A stretch of DNA of 64,000 nucleotides from Romanomermis culicivorax (GCA_963922205.1 CAWUHX010000319.1:1-64000); one strand, 5' to 3'; counted from the first letter of the stretch, positions 1 to 10,861 are shown. Program-made: numbers and translations. The notes: generated by a model not told the origin, from the sequence alone.

Positions 1-26
1 AAGCAGTGGTATCAACGCAGAGTACT
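1..26 (+). other. Library amplification adapter left at contig end
   Basis: The window opens with AAGCAGTGGTATCAACGCAG followed by AGTACT. This is the well-known SMART/ISPCR-type primer sequence, also used as the PCR adapter in amplified ultra-low-input long-read genomic libraries. It is not biological sequence. Its position at base 1 implies that the window starts at a contig end and that the assembly broke inside a retroelement. Confidence 0.93.
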
Positions 27-38
27 ACATCCTTATAA

Positions 39-665
39 GTCACCGGCTTTAATGATTTCTTGTTTACAGATTCCTCATCTGTCACTGACGTGATGCGGGC
101 TGTTTGGTCAACCGATTTGGCCAAAAAGAATTCACACCTCCCCTGAGTGCTACTCAACGAGCTGTTCGAGGTTGAGGTGCTTACAGCCGCCGAGGTCATG
201 CTATCGGCGCCAACGGTGTTGCGAGTTTTGGGGCCCGATGTCGCTCGACGAGCGCTCGAGTTTATCGCCGAGGGAACTATTCGCGCCACCCCGGTGGACA
301 AAATCCTGTTGGACAGTGAACCTTCATGGCCGGCAGTGGACGCTGTCCGCCGCGCTGTGGAGGAGGCCAGTCGCAATGTGCGGCCCACAGCAGTTGTTGC
401 CACGTCACCGACAACAACGACAACGAGAGCCCAAACACTGGTGGCGATTGCGCAACAGCAACCGGCCTCCAACGCCTTTGGAGAACTGTTGCAAGCCGTT
501 AACAATGCCGTCAACGTCACTGAGGCGTCGCCATTTCTGACGGCAACCGTCCCACGGTCCCGGAGGATTGGCGTTCTTCGGGAAGTCCACCCAGGCGGAG
601 GCTTGGTCATCGACTTCCCCGGAGAGGAGCCCACATCGTCGGATGATGACGATGTCGAAGAATGA
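39..665 (+). pseudogene. Upstream reading frame of element A (gag position), product not recognised
   Basis: An open frame runs from just after a TAA at 36 to a stop at 663-665, interrupted by one in-frame TGA at 144-146. It lies where Gag is expected, but I see no CCHC knuckle and no capsid signature. The readable protein is about 170 residues after the TGA. It has a helical, Ala/Val/Leu-rich first half, a short Thr run in the middle and a strongly acidic tail of Asp and Glu at the stop. The frame overlaps no convincing alternative, and the glycoprotein starts 8 nt downstream at 673. It could be the C-terminal part of a fast-evolving Gag or a leader protein. The 5' end is cut by the contig end. 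Confidence 0.45.
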
Positions 666-672
666 ACCCACA

Positions 673-2222
673 ATGGGTGAAAACTGTAAATTTTGGTGTA
701 AATTTGCAAACGCCGTTTGTAAATATTTCGTTGTAATGAATTGGGCCTTCGTAACACTACTGTTCTTAGGAATGAGCTCTGCAACACATGCTACTCAATA
801 CCAATTTTGTGGTCTTTCAAGAAGCGGTCATCCACTTGAGTTACCTCAAAAAGTTGAATGCAAACCACCAAAATCTTCGTGGAGTCCAGGACGCATGAAT
901 GTTACAGTAAATGTACCTATTTCTGATCCAATCACTACTAAAGCATGGAAATGTACTTTGCGAAACCGTAAGGTATGCACAAATACTGGTTTTCTCAGAT
1001 CTAGGGGCATTACTGCAGACGTCATAACCACTCAGCATCTAGCGCCTGCGGCGTGTACGCTAGCACATCGCACAAAGGTGTTTGGTTTACAAAAGCTCAT
1101 GGAAATACGTCCTGGCTTTTATAGCACTAACCAAACACTGGAGGTGATGTACTCATGATGCTGCAATGACGTCTGCAAGACAGTGACTAACCTCTTCATT
1201 GAGGAGGGACAGGTCACTTCGTGGGATGGCACTACAGCTCTAAACACCTTAGGAGATGTAGGTGGATGCAGTCCCACTGCAGGCCAATGCATTACTCTTA
1301 ACAGGGTAATTATTTGGCCTGCCACAAACTTTACAGCACAGTGTCATTATCGACCACAGGGTAATTACACTGCATCTGTATCAGGGAACCATATCATCAT
1401 CGATGATTTGCAGGTTGCCCTGAAGATCCCGGGAAACTCTCGTGTGTTTCGGCTGTGTCCTGACCTCCGGTCGAAAACAGTAAGAATGGATCAGGGTCTT
1501 CTTCTATGCATCCACAGAAGATTTAATTTGACCCAAAGGTTGTTCCAATTGGCAAAGGACTCCAGTCCTGACCCCGTCAATGCCAAACTGAATTACCTGG
1601 CTCAGCAGATCAAAGAGTCGGAAATTAACAATTTTCGATTCATGTGGCTAGAGTTGTGTTCTCACGCTCAACGCTACCTTGATCTGACTTGGCAGTTGCT
1701 TCGTTTTGACCCTACACTAGGAGCCCGGGCATTCCTTCAAAGGAATGATCTGACGGCGGAATTTATGGGTGAAGCACTGACGATATGGCTGTGTCAAAAG
1801 GTCAACGCCACTTATGTCTACCATTCGTACCGAGTGGGGGACACCTGTTACAAGTATTTACCCGTACAGGTTGGCGGTACCATTTATTTGGCCACCCCCG
1901 GTGGCCCAGATCTCACTGAATTCAGCCCAAAGGTGCCGTGTGACCACCACTTTACAGGGATTTTCCGAAATCGCTCTGGCTGGTTTACTGAGTCTGGCAC
2001 GGTCCATGTGAGCCACATTCTGCATGAGCTGTTCTGAAAACAGCGCTTCAACGTCACTCACTTTGATGCTCCTGCACTCTTTCATGATCAGTTAGCGATG
2101 ACCCTTTCAAGTTTTGCTTTCTTTAAACAGTACGTTTACAAGACTGAGCAAATTGAAGCGATCTTGAACCGGTTGGTCAACTATACTGGTCTATCCCTCC
2201 AACCAGATACTATCTATCAAGT
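673..2222 (+). pseudogene. Env-like membrane glycoprotein of element A (ectodomain), broken by stops
   Basis: The frame opens with an ATG at 673. A hydrophobic signal-peptide-like segment (about residues 18-37, ending near ATHA) follows, then a long ectodomain with many Cys residues and at least eight N-x-S/T glycosylation sites. It continues in one frame to about 2222 apart from in-frame TGA codons at 1156 and 2035. Near 2222 a one-base shift moves into the frame that carries the membrane anchor (about 2354-2432). A central stretch with W-x-x-L-C, then D-P-T-x-x-A-R and a later G-x-x-C-Y, resembles glycoproteins of chuvirus type as I recall them. That family assignment is tentative and needs a profile search. 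The position is unusual: Env normally lies downstream of pol, whereas here it precedes the protease. Confidence 0.6.
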
Positions 2223-2224
2223 GG

Positions 2225-3967
2225 TTGCAGGGGACAGGAACTGACATCAAATCCTCACTGGAAGGTGTTGGTCTGGCAGCAAACCATGTGATTACTGGCC
2301 AACAGCACAACCTCATGCAGGGCTTACAGTCTCTTTTGAGTGGACCAGTGCAGTTGATCTTTAACACACTCATTGCCCTGGCAGCACTGGCCAGTACAGG
2401 ATTTCTCATCTACGTTGGGATCTCCTATTACCTCAGTTACCCCCTGTGGAAAAGACAGGTTCGGTTTGTTAGCCAATACTCTCCGTTGAACCTCCTCTGG
2501 AAAGTTCAACGTTGGGTAGGTTTTCATTACGTACAGAATGATGTGCCAACTCAGTTAGACAGGATCACTCCCTGTTTTGTCATGCTAGTTGACCACAAGG
2601 AAACTCCTGCTTTCCTTGATACTGGTTGCCCACGGACTATCATTAGTCAACGCCTTCACAAAGCGCTGCTCAAAGAGAGTCCGAAGGCGGCGATGGCTTT
2701 CCAGCAACATCACGACTTTAACCCATTGATGAGTATCAACGGTAAAGCTGTCCATACTCTCCTTTCAGGACCCTACGAGATCATGTTGCCTGGAACCCGT
2801 CAGCCACATACAAGAGTGGATTTACATCTCCATGTGTGTAAGACTACGACTCCTTTCTGGGCACTGGTTGGTCTGATTCTCGGATTGGACTTTCTCGAAC
2901 AATTCCAGAATATTAAGTTTGACTACCAACAACATGTCTGTCAATTGAATGAGGTAGAATTACCCCTTCTTCTGACTACGGCTGAGATTGATCAGGTCGA
3001 TCCCCGGTGGGAGAACACACGTTCACTATCAAGGGCCTCGTACCGGTCCGGGTCCCGATCAAGATCAAGGACTTTGTCCATTTCTCGGCCACCCTCCCGA
3101 GCTTCCTCAGTCGCCTCATCACGTGGGTCGACCAGAGGAAGCTGGACTTCTTCTAGATGGGCTAGTGGTCATTTTATGGCCAGGTCAGGATCAAACTGTC
3201 CTAGACTCCCTCCTGGAAATTCTCCAGTTACACTAGAGAAAGGCCGGTTTCGCGAGCCTAGTGATTCTGATGCATCTGCATCCCCTGTACTAGAGGTGCC
3301 ACCACTCTCTGATGCTGAGGTCGAATCACTAGGAGCTACTCAGAGCTCAGGAGAAAGATCAGATCATGTACTCACTGTTCAGGTCAATCCTACTCCTAGG
3401 ACCAATCTGGAAACATCGGTTGGTTATGCTCTGGTAGGATTACTCAGACCCACTGGTTTGCCCATCCTGAAGGGAACCAATGCGCCACAGTCGAGCTTTG
3501 ATGACTCTGTGCCTGACCCAGGTCATGTAGTATCACCTTTCTACCCCACTGAAATGAGGACCCCTCATATCAAGGTTCTACTGAACATTTGGGTAGAGGC
3601 CAAAGCTCTAATTGATACTGGAGCAGTTTTCTCGCTCCTGGATCACAAGTTGGCGGTCCAATTACCCGACTTGGTACTCACAGAGACTAGGACTCGCCCC
3701 ATAGCAGCCAATGGGTCTCGGATTCTACTGCTAGGCGCTGCCTATGTCACGGTAACAGTGGCTGATGTCTCTGAACGGATTCAAGTCCAAGTTCAAGAGA
3801 ATTGTTCGGCTGAACTGGTCCTGGGGACGAACTTCCTCAGACGCTTCAATTGCATCAGTTTGAACTGGGAGAAATCCTTTCTTCAGTTCAAGGAACTTCG
3901 AGTTCCGTGTGAAGGCCTCATCCACAATCCACCTTCTGCTCATGGGGTCTACCCTTGCAGGAGTTGA
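2225..3967 (+). pseudogene. Membrane anchor of the env-like protein fused to two tandem retropepsin domains
   Basis: One 580-codon frame. Residues about 44-70 form a strongly hydrophobic transmembrane segment followed by a basic W-K-R stop-transfer signal. A first aspartic protease domain follows, with D-T-G at codons 132-134 (2618-2626) and a closing I-L-G-L-D-F-L motif near residue 219. Residues about 262-310 are Arg/Ser-rich, like an RS or nucleic-acid-binding linker. A second protease domain has D-T-G-A at 3614 (residue 464) and a closing L-G-T-N-F-L near 3820. Retropepsins normally work as homodimers of one domain, so two complete copies in one chain are notable. The frame ends at a TGA (3965) where it overlaps the next frame, probably because of an indel near 3950. 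Upstream it is separated from the ectodomain by a one-base frameshift. Confidence 0.7.
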
Positions 3968-5643
3968 TTGTCCTTGAGCCTCGCTCGCTAACGCAATTCA
4001 CTGCACCTGTACCTTCAATGTATGCAACTGTGCCCGAGGTAGCTTTCTTTCCTAAGCCTCTTTTGGGACAGCACCGCAATGTATACTTTGCTGGTACTGT
4101 GAGTACTGTGACCAATGGTTGCATACCCCTACAGGTAGTTAACCCAAGTACACACTCAGTGGTTCTCTACCCACACTCGACCATCGGTCATGTGCAGATG
4201 CATACTGATTCCTCACAGGGATCGGCGGTCAAGTCTGATACCATTCTTGACTGTAAGTAGGTTGAAGCCAATGCTGTGATATCTTCAGATATCTCCTCAC
4301 AGGATAAAGCAGCGTTGCTCAATCTAGTGGTCGCATTTACTGACCTCTACGCTATTGACGAAAAGGACACAGGTTCCACTGACCTCGTGCACCACGAGAT
4401 CAGCACGGGTGACGCTCGACCAGTCCACCGTTTCCCTTACCGCACCACGCCCAAGGAAAAGGATCTCATCATACAAGAAGTCAAGGCGCTCCAGGAAAAA
4501 GGTATTATTCCGCTTAGCACTTCTCTCTGGGCTACTAACACCATTCTGGTTCGCAAGAAAAATGGGTCACACTGGATGTGTGTTGATTTTCGTGGTCTTA
4601 ACGAGGTTACGAAAAAGGATGTTTATCCTCTCCCACAGATTGATGATATCCTCGACACACTCAAGGGTATGAAATACTTTACTACCCTTGACCAGGCTAA
4701 CGCCTACTGGTCTATACCTATTCCAGAGGCAGACAAAGAGAAAACAGCGTTTAATACGCCTATTGGACTGTACGAGTTCAACTATCTGCCTTTTGGTCTT
4801 TGCAATGCCCCTGGGACGTTTCAACGCCTCATGGATCTGATTCTCACAGGACTGCAGTGGCCCACTGCACTGACCTATCTTGATGACATCTTGGTGTTCG
4901 GGAACTCTCACACCCAGATGCTTGAGCGCCTGGCAGATGTGTTTACGCGTCTCCGTCAGGGTGGAATGAAGCTCAGACTGAGCAAGTGCAAGTTTTCGCA
5001 CTCTGAGGTAGAATATCTCGGGTACCACATCTCACAGAAAGGTCTCGAGCAGGATAAAGTCAAATTGGCTACCGTCCAGGATCTACCCATTCCACAAAAC
5101 GCCAAAGACATCAAGTCTTTTCTTGGTCTTCTGTCTTATTACAGGCATTTCATCCCTGGTTGCGCTCGGCTCAGCGAGCTGCTGACCAAGCTCTTACGGA
5201 AGGAAGTTACCTTCCAGTGGTCTAAACCTCAGCAAGCAGCATTCGACAAACTCCGAAGGCTGTTGTTGAACCCTCCTGTCCTGCACCATCCGGACTTTAT
5301 GAAATCCTTCATACTTCAAACTGATGCAAGTATTTCAGGGATAGGAGCAGTTCTGAGCCAGTTAGATGAAAATGGATACGACCATCCTGTTGCGTACGCC
5401 AGTAGAGGGTTAACAGCAGCTGAGGAGAACTACACTATTACGGAGTTAGAGACTCTCACTGTTGTCCATTTCGTTAAGCACTTTCGGCCTTACCTCTTTC
5501 AACATGAGGTGGTCGTCCAGACCAACTACACTGCTGTCAAGGCTGTGTTAGAGAAACCGAACCCTTCGTCCCGGATAGCTCGGTGGGGCCTCGCGTTAGC
5601 TGAATTCAAACTGACTATTCAGCCGCGAAAAGGTTCGGTCTAA
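3955..5643 (+). pseudogene. Reverse transcriptase and RNase H of element A
   Basis: The frame carries about 100 linker codons, an in-frame TAG at 4258-4260, then a Ty3/gypsy RT. Visible RT motifs are a V-D-F-R-G-L-N block (about 4583), T-L-D-Q-A-N-A-Y-W with the first catalytic Asp (about 4687), L-P-F-G-L-C-N-A-P (about 4789) and Y-L-D-D (about 4879). RNase H follows with Q-T-D-A-S (about 5320) and E-L-E-T-L. The next conserved Asp is changed: this copy reads Q-T-N-Y-T where element B reads E-T-D-H-T, so a catalytic residue is lost. Just before the N-A-D-A-L-S motif the frame ends at a TAA (5641) caused by a one-base shift; the motif continues in the next frame. Synthesis and RNA removal would both fail in this copy. 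Confidence 0.88.
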
Positions 5644-7213
5644 TGGTAATGCCGATGCATTATCAGGCCTTCCCGATCCTAATTCCCTTGCCGGTGAGAG
5701 TATTGACGATATTCCCCTATACAGACCCGAGGGAGAAGTTATGATGATCTCCGATGGTGCGCAGCACCTGGTGAATTCATCCCAAAAGACCACCAATGGT
5801 GTGCAGCACCTGGCCAGGTCTGAGTCTTATGCAGAGATATCACAGGATAAGCAGCACCATGACCTTTTTGAAACTCAATTTGAGGATCCGGAACTAGCCT
5901 CCATTCATAGGTCACTAAAACCCTACGGTGATCAGAATGATGTTAATGGCTACCACGTGTTGGATAACATCCTTCAGAAGTGGACAGGCGAGTTCAACAA
6001 CATTGTTGTCCCTCGATCAATGGTTACTACCATTATTGAGGCTCATCATAATGACATTCTTGCTGGCCACTTTGGTGCGAAACGTACCGCAAGGCTTATA
6101 GCCCGCAGGTACCACTGGCCTTCCCTCAGTGCGGACGTCAAGTCCTTTTGTCAGCGGTGTGATCTTTGCCAATGGAATAAACCTGCAAGACAAAAGACCC
6201 GTGCAACTCTGAAACTGATCTCCATTACAGGTCCGTTTCACCGAGTCGGTTTCGACTTTATGGGACCCATGACCACTAGTGAAAATGGAAACCGTTTTAT
6301 TGTAGTCTTTATAGACTACTTTACTAAATGGCTCGAAGCTTTTGCTACTCCGGACATTACTGCACAAACCATCGCTTGACTCTTTGTTACACAAATTGTC
6401 TGCCGACATGGGGCACCGCAGATTCTTCAGTCTGATCGTGGTACTGATTTCACGTCCAAACTGATGACTGAAATCACTGCCATTTGTTCAACTAAGAAAA
6501 TCCACTCTACCACTTATCATCCCATGACAAAGGGAGAAGTGGAAAGAGCTAATCAAACGCTAGCTACACGGCTACGTATGTATGTCCACCAAGGTCATAC
6601 TGATTGGGATGAACACCTGCCGTACTCTGTGTTCGCTGTCAACATTAGCATGAATGAGTCCACAGGGTATTCACCCTTTGAGCTCATGTATGGTCGTACA
6701 CCCATGCTACCTGTTGATGCAGCGCTCTCATTCAACCCTCCGGCTCATATCATAGATGTTTCTACTTATGATATGGAGGTCAAACAGGATTTTACGCATG
6801 CCTTGACCTTGATCCAGAACAGGATTGAGAGATCGCAGGCAGCTTATGCTAGGTCCTACGACCGCATGGCCTGAGATGTCTCTTACAAAGTTGGGGATCA
6901 GGTGCTCAAACTGCGCACCACCAGAAAACATGGTCTAACGCCCAAATTACTGCCCATTTATGATGATCCCTACTTTGTCACGAATGTGACCTATCCCAAT
7001 GTCACCATTCGACTTGAGACTGACCAAGAAGATACTGTACATGTCAATCAGCTTAGACGCTACGTGTCACCTGCTCAGCCTACAGAAGAAGAGGAGATAC
7101 CTTCCACTTCACAGGCCATCGAGACGGCACCTCTGTTGACTTCGTCAACAAACAGAGATTTTACACAAGATCTCTTTGACCCACATCTTGATGCAGAGGT
7201 CTCCGACCTGTAA
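5642..7213 (+). pseudogene. Integrase of element A, two premature TGA codons
   Basis: The frame starts inside the end of RNase H (N-A-D-A-L-S) and continues through a linker to integrase. The zinc-binding H-H...C-x-x-C domain lies at about 6038-6170. The catalytic core keeps Asp in F-D-F-M-G-P (about 6250), Asp in Q-S-D-R-G-T-D (about 6430) and Glu in G-E-V-E-R (about 6536). TGA codons interrupt it at 6377-6379 and 6872-6874, and homologous residues continue in the same frame after each. The C-terminal domain (6902-7213) matches the GPY/F-type module of element B, with D-P-Y in place of G-P-Y. The frame ends at a TAA near 7211. Compared with element B the domains are collinear, and the two differ at many positions. 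Confidence 0.88.
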
Positions 7214-7668
7214 TCAAGTAGCTCTTCTCTTCTTTACTTACAGATGGGGTCCTCATTTTTCGAAAGACCGCCGTGCCCCTCACAGGACACCATGTTGGAA
7301 TAGCAGTGTAAAGGAGAGAATGAGCAGCGATCAATGCATCTGAACGAGGGTATTGCCTGACATTACAGGCGCATCCGTGTGATAGCCTATACCTCGCTTC
7401 TAAAATTTTTCTTTTTAGTCTCGTTTCAGATTTCACAAATCAACCGGCAATTGGCAACTTCACTGAAGGGATCAAATGATGTCAGCAACTTCACACATCT
7501 CCAATCGACGTCAGCAACTCCACGCAACATTGACACAATTTCACAAACCAGAACACACCCAAAAACCACTGGACCATCGACTGCTCGCCGTCACCATCAC
7601 CTCACCTGAACGTTTGACCCCCACAGACATGCACAAGGACGAGGACGCCCTTTTTCGAAGGACGGCCA
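7214..7668 (+). other. 3' non-coding or frame-shifted tail of element A with a duplicated LTR-edge motif
   Basis: The region lies between the end of the readable pol frame and the best LTR start. A segment at about 7254-7275 (TTTTTCGAAAGACCGCCGTG) closely resembles the LTR edge at about 7651-7672 (TTTTTCGAAGGACGGCCATG). This suggests a duplicated pol end or polypurine region about 395 bp apart. From 7476 a frame contains a short acidic tail comparable to the last residues of element B pol. No other feature is visible. Confidence 0.4.
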
Positions 7669-9077
7669 TGTCACCTGCCGACGGATTTCGTCGAACATCA
7701 CGTGATTCACATCACAATTTTTCCATTACGTTTTTCGTTACGTTTTGTGTTACAGTAATTTACATCAATTTTGTGTTTCGTTTTTATACTTTTTACATGC
7801 AATTTATGTGTGTACTTTTTATGTTTATTTCTGTTGCTTTTGCGCACTTTTATTTCCGTTCCGATTTATTATTTTCGATCGCACACGTAGACTATGGTAT
7901 GTACCCGCTAGTCAAGAATTTCCGATAGAGATAAGCTCTCCAAGCTCATCGCTGTAATTAGAGCACAACGTGCACTTCTTATCAGTAAAAACTAGCGATG
8001 TTTCGCAATGTGAAACGACTAGTTGGAAAATTCTCACTAGTGACGTTCCTATGTTAAGCATGGAGAGTGAAAACTCGCCCCAATGCTTAACGTTGTGAAC
8101 TGGAAAATGTCTATGTGATCATTGGCATCTTCTGCAACGATTTTCCCTGCAGAAGTTAGCTTGGGGGGAGTGTTAACTCCGCCCAAGGCATACTGTAGTT
8201 TATGGAGCCCTTTAAAAGGGCATGTTTTGTCTTTTTGTCACTCATTATTGGGCCTAACTGGTTTTTCGTTTAGCCTCTGCGTCCGCATTCGCCGTCGTCG
8301 ATATTTTTATTATATTTTGTTATTGTCAACTGCATTTTGCCGTATGTTGAATAAATTAGCATATTTGTGCCCCGGCCTACACATACCCATAGCTACCTAC
8401 AGTAACCCGACCGAAGGAACCCGTCCCCGTCACCGTTAATCGAAGAACCCCGTCGCCCTCGCCGAGGAAACGTATGTTACCGCCACCTGCAGATCAGCAA
8501 CCGCCGAACCCCATCCCGAATCGCCCGGATTCCCATTCCCGTACATCGCCATCCCTAGGACCCCAGTTGCCGAGTAATTTGAGAAGAGGTGTCGTAAGTC
8601 TTCTCAGGGGTTATTGTTGTTGAGGGTATATTTGTGGGAGTCTCCCCTTAGCTAGTTTTCCCCCGGAAGTACCCTCAGTTAAGAAAGCTCTCAGACCCTT
8701 ATGGTCAGGGCCAATAAGGGGATTTAGGTTAACAATCGGGTCCCCTACAGTATGCCATTCTTCGAATGGCACCGTCCCCCATTCCGGTGAATGAGGACGA
8801 GGGATTGGCACCCCCGACCCGGCTGCGTTGTCCATTATTCTACAGCATTTACCCTAGGACAAGGCCGAGGTACACCATAGGTTTACCTGTGGTAGTACCA
8901 GCTGGGTTGGGTTCCCGAAACGAAGAAACATACTGGAGCCACCCCAGGGGGTCACAGCATGCCACCGACAGTGTCATGACCATATTTCCTATGGGATATG
9001 GTACGGGTTTGCCCGTCAATGTGACTGATCACCACTTCATTTAATGTGACATGGCTCCAGCTTCGTTTAATGTGACA
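7669..9077 (+). repeat. Probable 3' LTR of element A
   Basis: The preceding sequence (gaggacg...ttttcgaaggacggcca) matches the sequence just before the 3' LTR of element B, and the LTR then starts TGTCAC in both. GTGACA, the exact inverted complement, occurs at 9046-9051 and again at 9072-9077, where the GC-rich composition ends. A TATA-like TTTAAAAG at 8211 and AATAAA at 8350 could be promoter and poly(A) signals. An alternative LTR start is 8171 (TGTTAAC), directly after the purine tract TTGGGGGGAG. Because the 5' LTR is missing, neither boundary nor a target duplication can be checked. The part from 8474 to 9044 has GC-rich, partly open frames of unknown meaning. Confidence 0.45.
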
Positions 9078-9098
9078 AGAGTGAATATTCAACAGTGC

Positions 9099-10861
9099 TT
9101 AATTCGAGCATCTCTCTTCAGTGATTGTGGACCGCAGATACATTTTGAGATGCGTCAGTGTTGAAAATGATCGTTCGGGTGAAGAAGTTATTACTGGAAT
9201 AATTGCCAAAATCTATAAAACGTGAAATATTTTTTTTTTATTTTGTTGTTTTATAGTTGTTTACTTTCAATGTTGTGCTTATATTGGCTTCAAATTCACA
9301 GTTGCACATATTCAGTGCATCCAGTGCACTATTGGGTAAATCAGTTGACTCTGTCTTAAACTGATCCTTTCACATATTGTACTCTGCCAAAAAAGATGAC
9401 GGGGAACAGTTGAGATCATCTTCCATAAATGTAAAGATGCTTTGAATTATTGCATCAGAATCAGCTAAAATATTAAATGGTCACCAATGACTCAAATTTG
9501 AAATGTAAGAAGATCTTACTGAAAAAAGCAGGAATCAAATATTGAAGCTTGTAAATATTTCTTGTAGATGTGTTAAACCAAATTTCTATTTGTTCCAAGA
9601 ATTTTTGTATATACTTTGTGTAAATAGTTGACCAATATTGCTCACGTTGGGATTAAAATTTGGTTTTGTCAAACAGGATAAATTCTTTTCCCAATTCACA
9701 TTTGGCCATTGCATTAAAAGTAACATAAGCTTCATAACTGTAATTAAGTCTATGTGAATACAAAATTTTATACCCAAATATGCTTGATCATAAATTTTAT
9801 TATAACGCCTATGATCATTTTTTGCGATAAGAAGATCCGATTTCAAATTGTTAATACGGTTCAAATTCCCAATCAAATTAGCATCAACTTCTTGTAGAGC
9901 ACAAGAAATTGGAACCAGTTCAGATATTAAATTGGCCAACATATGCAATGTAAAAATAAACTCATAAGTCAGTAAATTTAGCAAGTTAGTGACCTAAAAT
10001 TGATGTATAAGTGTTAATTTCAGTTCAAAAATGCAATCACAAGGAGTAGAAATACTTAAACATTTTCTTGGCCAATTGATGTTTCCTTTGATTCACATAG
10101 AGCTTGCATATTAGGAAAAAAGTGATCCACAAATCTTCGTATAGATTCATGCCTTTCTACCCATCTAAAAATCAAGATGTTGTAAGTTTGAACTTGATAA
10201 TTTCATACACTTTCCTTACCAAGCAGTGCAAATTGCAGCCAATTTATTAGTTTTTCCACCAGCTAAAATATGCTTTTGCAAAATTTCTTCTCGTTTGGGA
10301 GACTTTTTGAAGTAAAGTACTATCATTTTAACTTTTTCGACAATGTTGTTAACAACTGTTGACCCAGCTGCTGAATTGAGCACTAAATTTAAGGTATGTG
10401 AAAAACATGAACATAAAATGCTTTTGGACAGAATATTTGAATTCGTGTTTGAACTCCATTAATATGCCCTAAATTTTCATAAATTGTAATTACATCATCA
10501 TTTATGTAAGTATAAAGCATACCATGCATGACGGATGCACCATCAAAGCACTGTGCATGCATAAAGCTTAAATTTAGGCCACTTTTTGTCAAACAGGGAA
10601 TAACAGCTTTTGATATTGTTTCTGCATCAGTTTTTTCCATTTGAAGGAATCCAATAAATGATTCAATCGCTTTTGACTAAAAAGGAAGATGTTTAGCACA
10701 TGTATGAAAAATATAGAATTGAATTTTATGTGTACATTGTAGTAATAACAAACTGATAAGGTTAAAATAGCTTTATTAGCTTGATCAGTCCACTCATCTG
10801 CTAAAATCGAAAAGTATTTTGATTCATTGATCTCCGACACAATTTGTTTCTGGAAATTCAA
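9099..10861 (-). pseudogene. hAT-family transposase (ZMYM1/THAP0-like type), intron-containing, frameshifted
   Basis: Read on the minus strand. The first recognisable exon (10861 down to about 10730) has the S-I-L-A-D-E-W-T-D block typical of hAT/DUF4371 transposases. An intron of about 60-80 nt ends in TTTTTAG. The next exon (to about 10520) reads E-K-T-D-A-E-T-I-S then C-F-D-G-A-S-V-M-H-G. A short intron leads to G-V-Q-T-R-I (about 10440), followed by a one-base deletion before the conserved H-T-L-N-L-V-L-N segment (about 10400). A further conserved segment lies at 10390-10215, and helical sequence at 9984-9586. The last exon (9212-9099) encodes the hAT dimerisation end, P-E-R-S-F-S-T-L-x-x-L-K-x-Y-L-R-S-T, and stops at 9099. 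The frameshift and poor intervening exons make it a fossil. No terminal inverted repeats or 8-bp duplication were found. Confidence 0.75.

Larger units (their letters stand above)
27..9077 (+). mobile_element. Element A: decayed Ty3/gypsy-type LTR retroelement with an upstream env-like gene, 5' truncated
   Basis: The block is clearly GC-richer than the DNA after about 9080. In order it holds an unrecognised upstream frame, a virus-type glycoprotein, a membrane anchor, two retropepsin domains, reverse transcriptase, RNase H, integrase with a C-terminal domain, a non-coding tail and a probable 3' LTR. The pol proteins align closely with element B (57258-60871), so both belong to one lineage. 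The 5' LTR, primer binding site and start of the first gene lie beyond the contig end. Reading frames are broken by in-frame TGA at 144, 1156, 2035, 6377 and 6872, by TAG at 4258, and by frameshifts near 2222, 3950 and 5641. The element must therefore be an inactive fossil, although the domains are still readable end to end. Confidence 0.85.

Noticed and set aside
144-6874. Reassigned TGA codon as explanation for the five TGA codons in element A
   Set aside because: There are also frameshifts, a TAG and a lost catalytic Asp, while the intact element B and the astacin gene use TGA as no sense codon. Decay explains it better.
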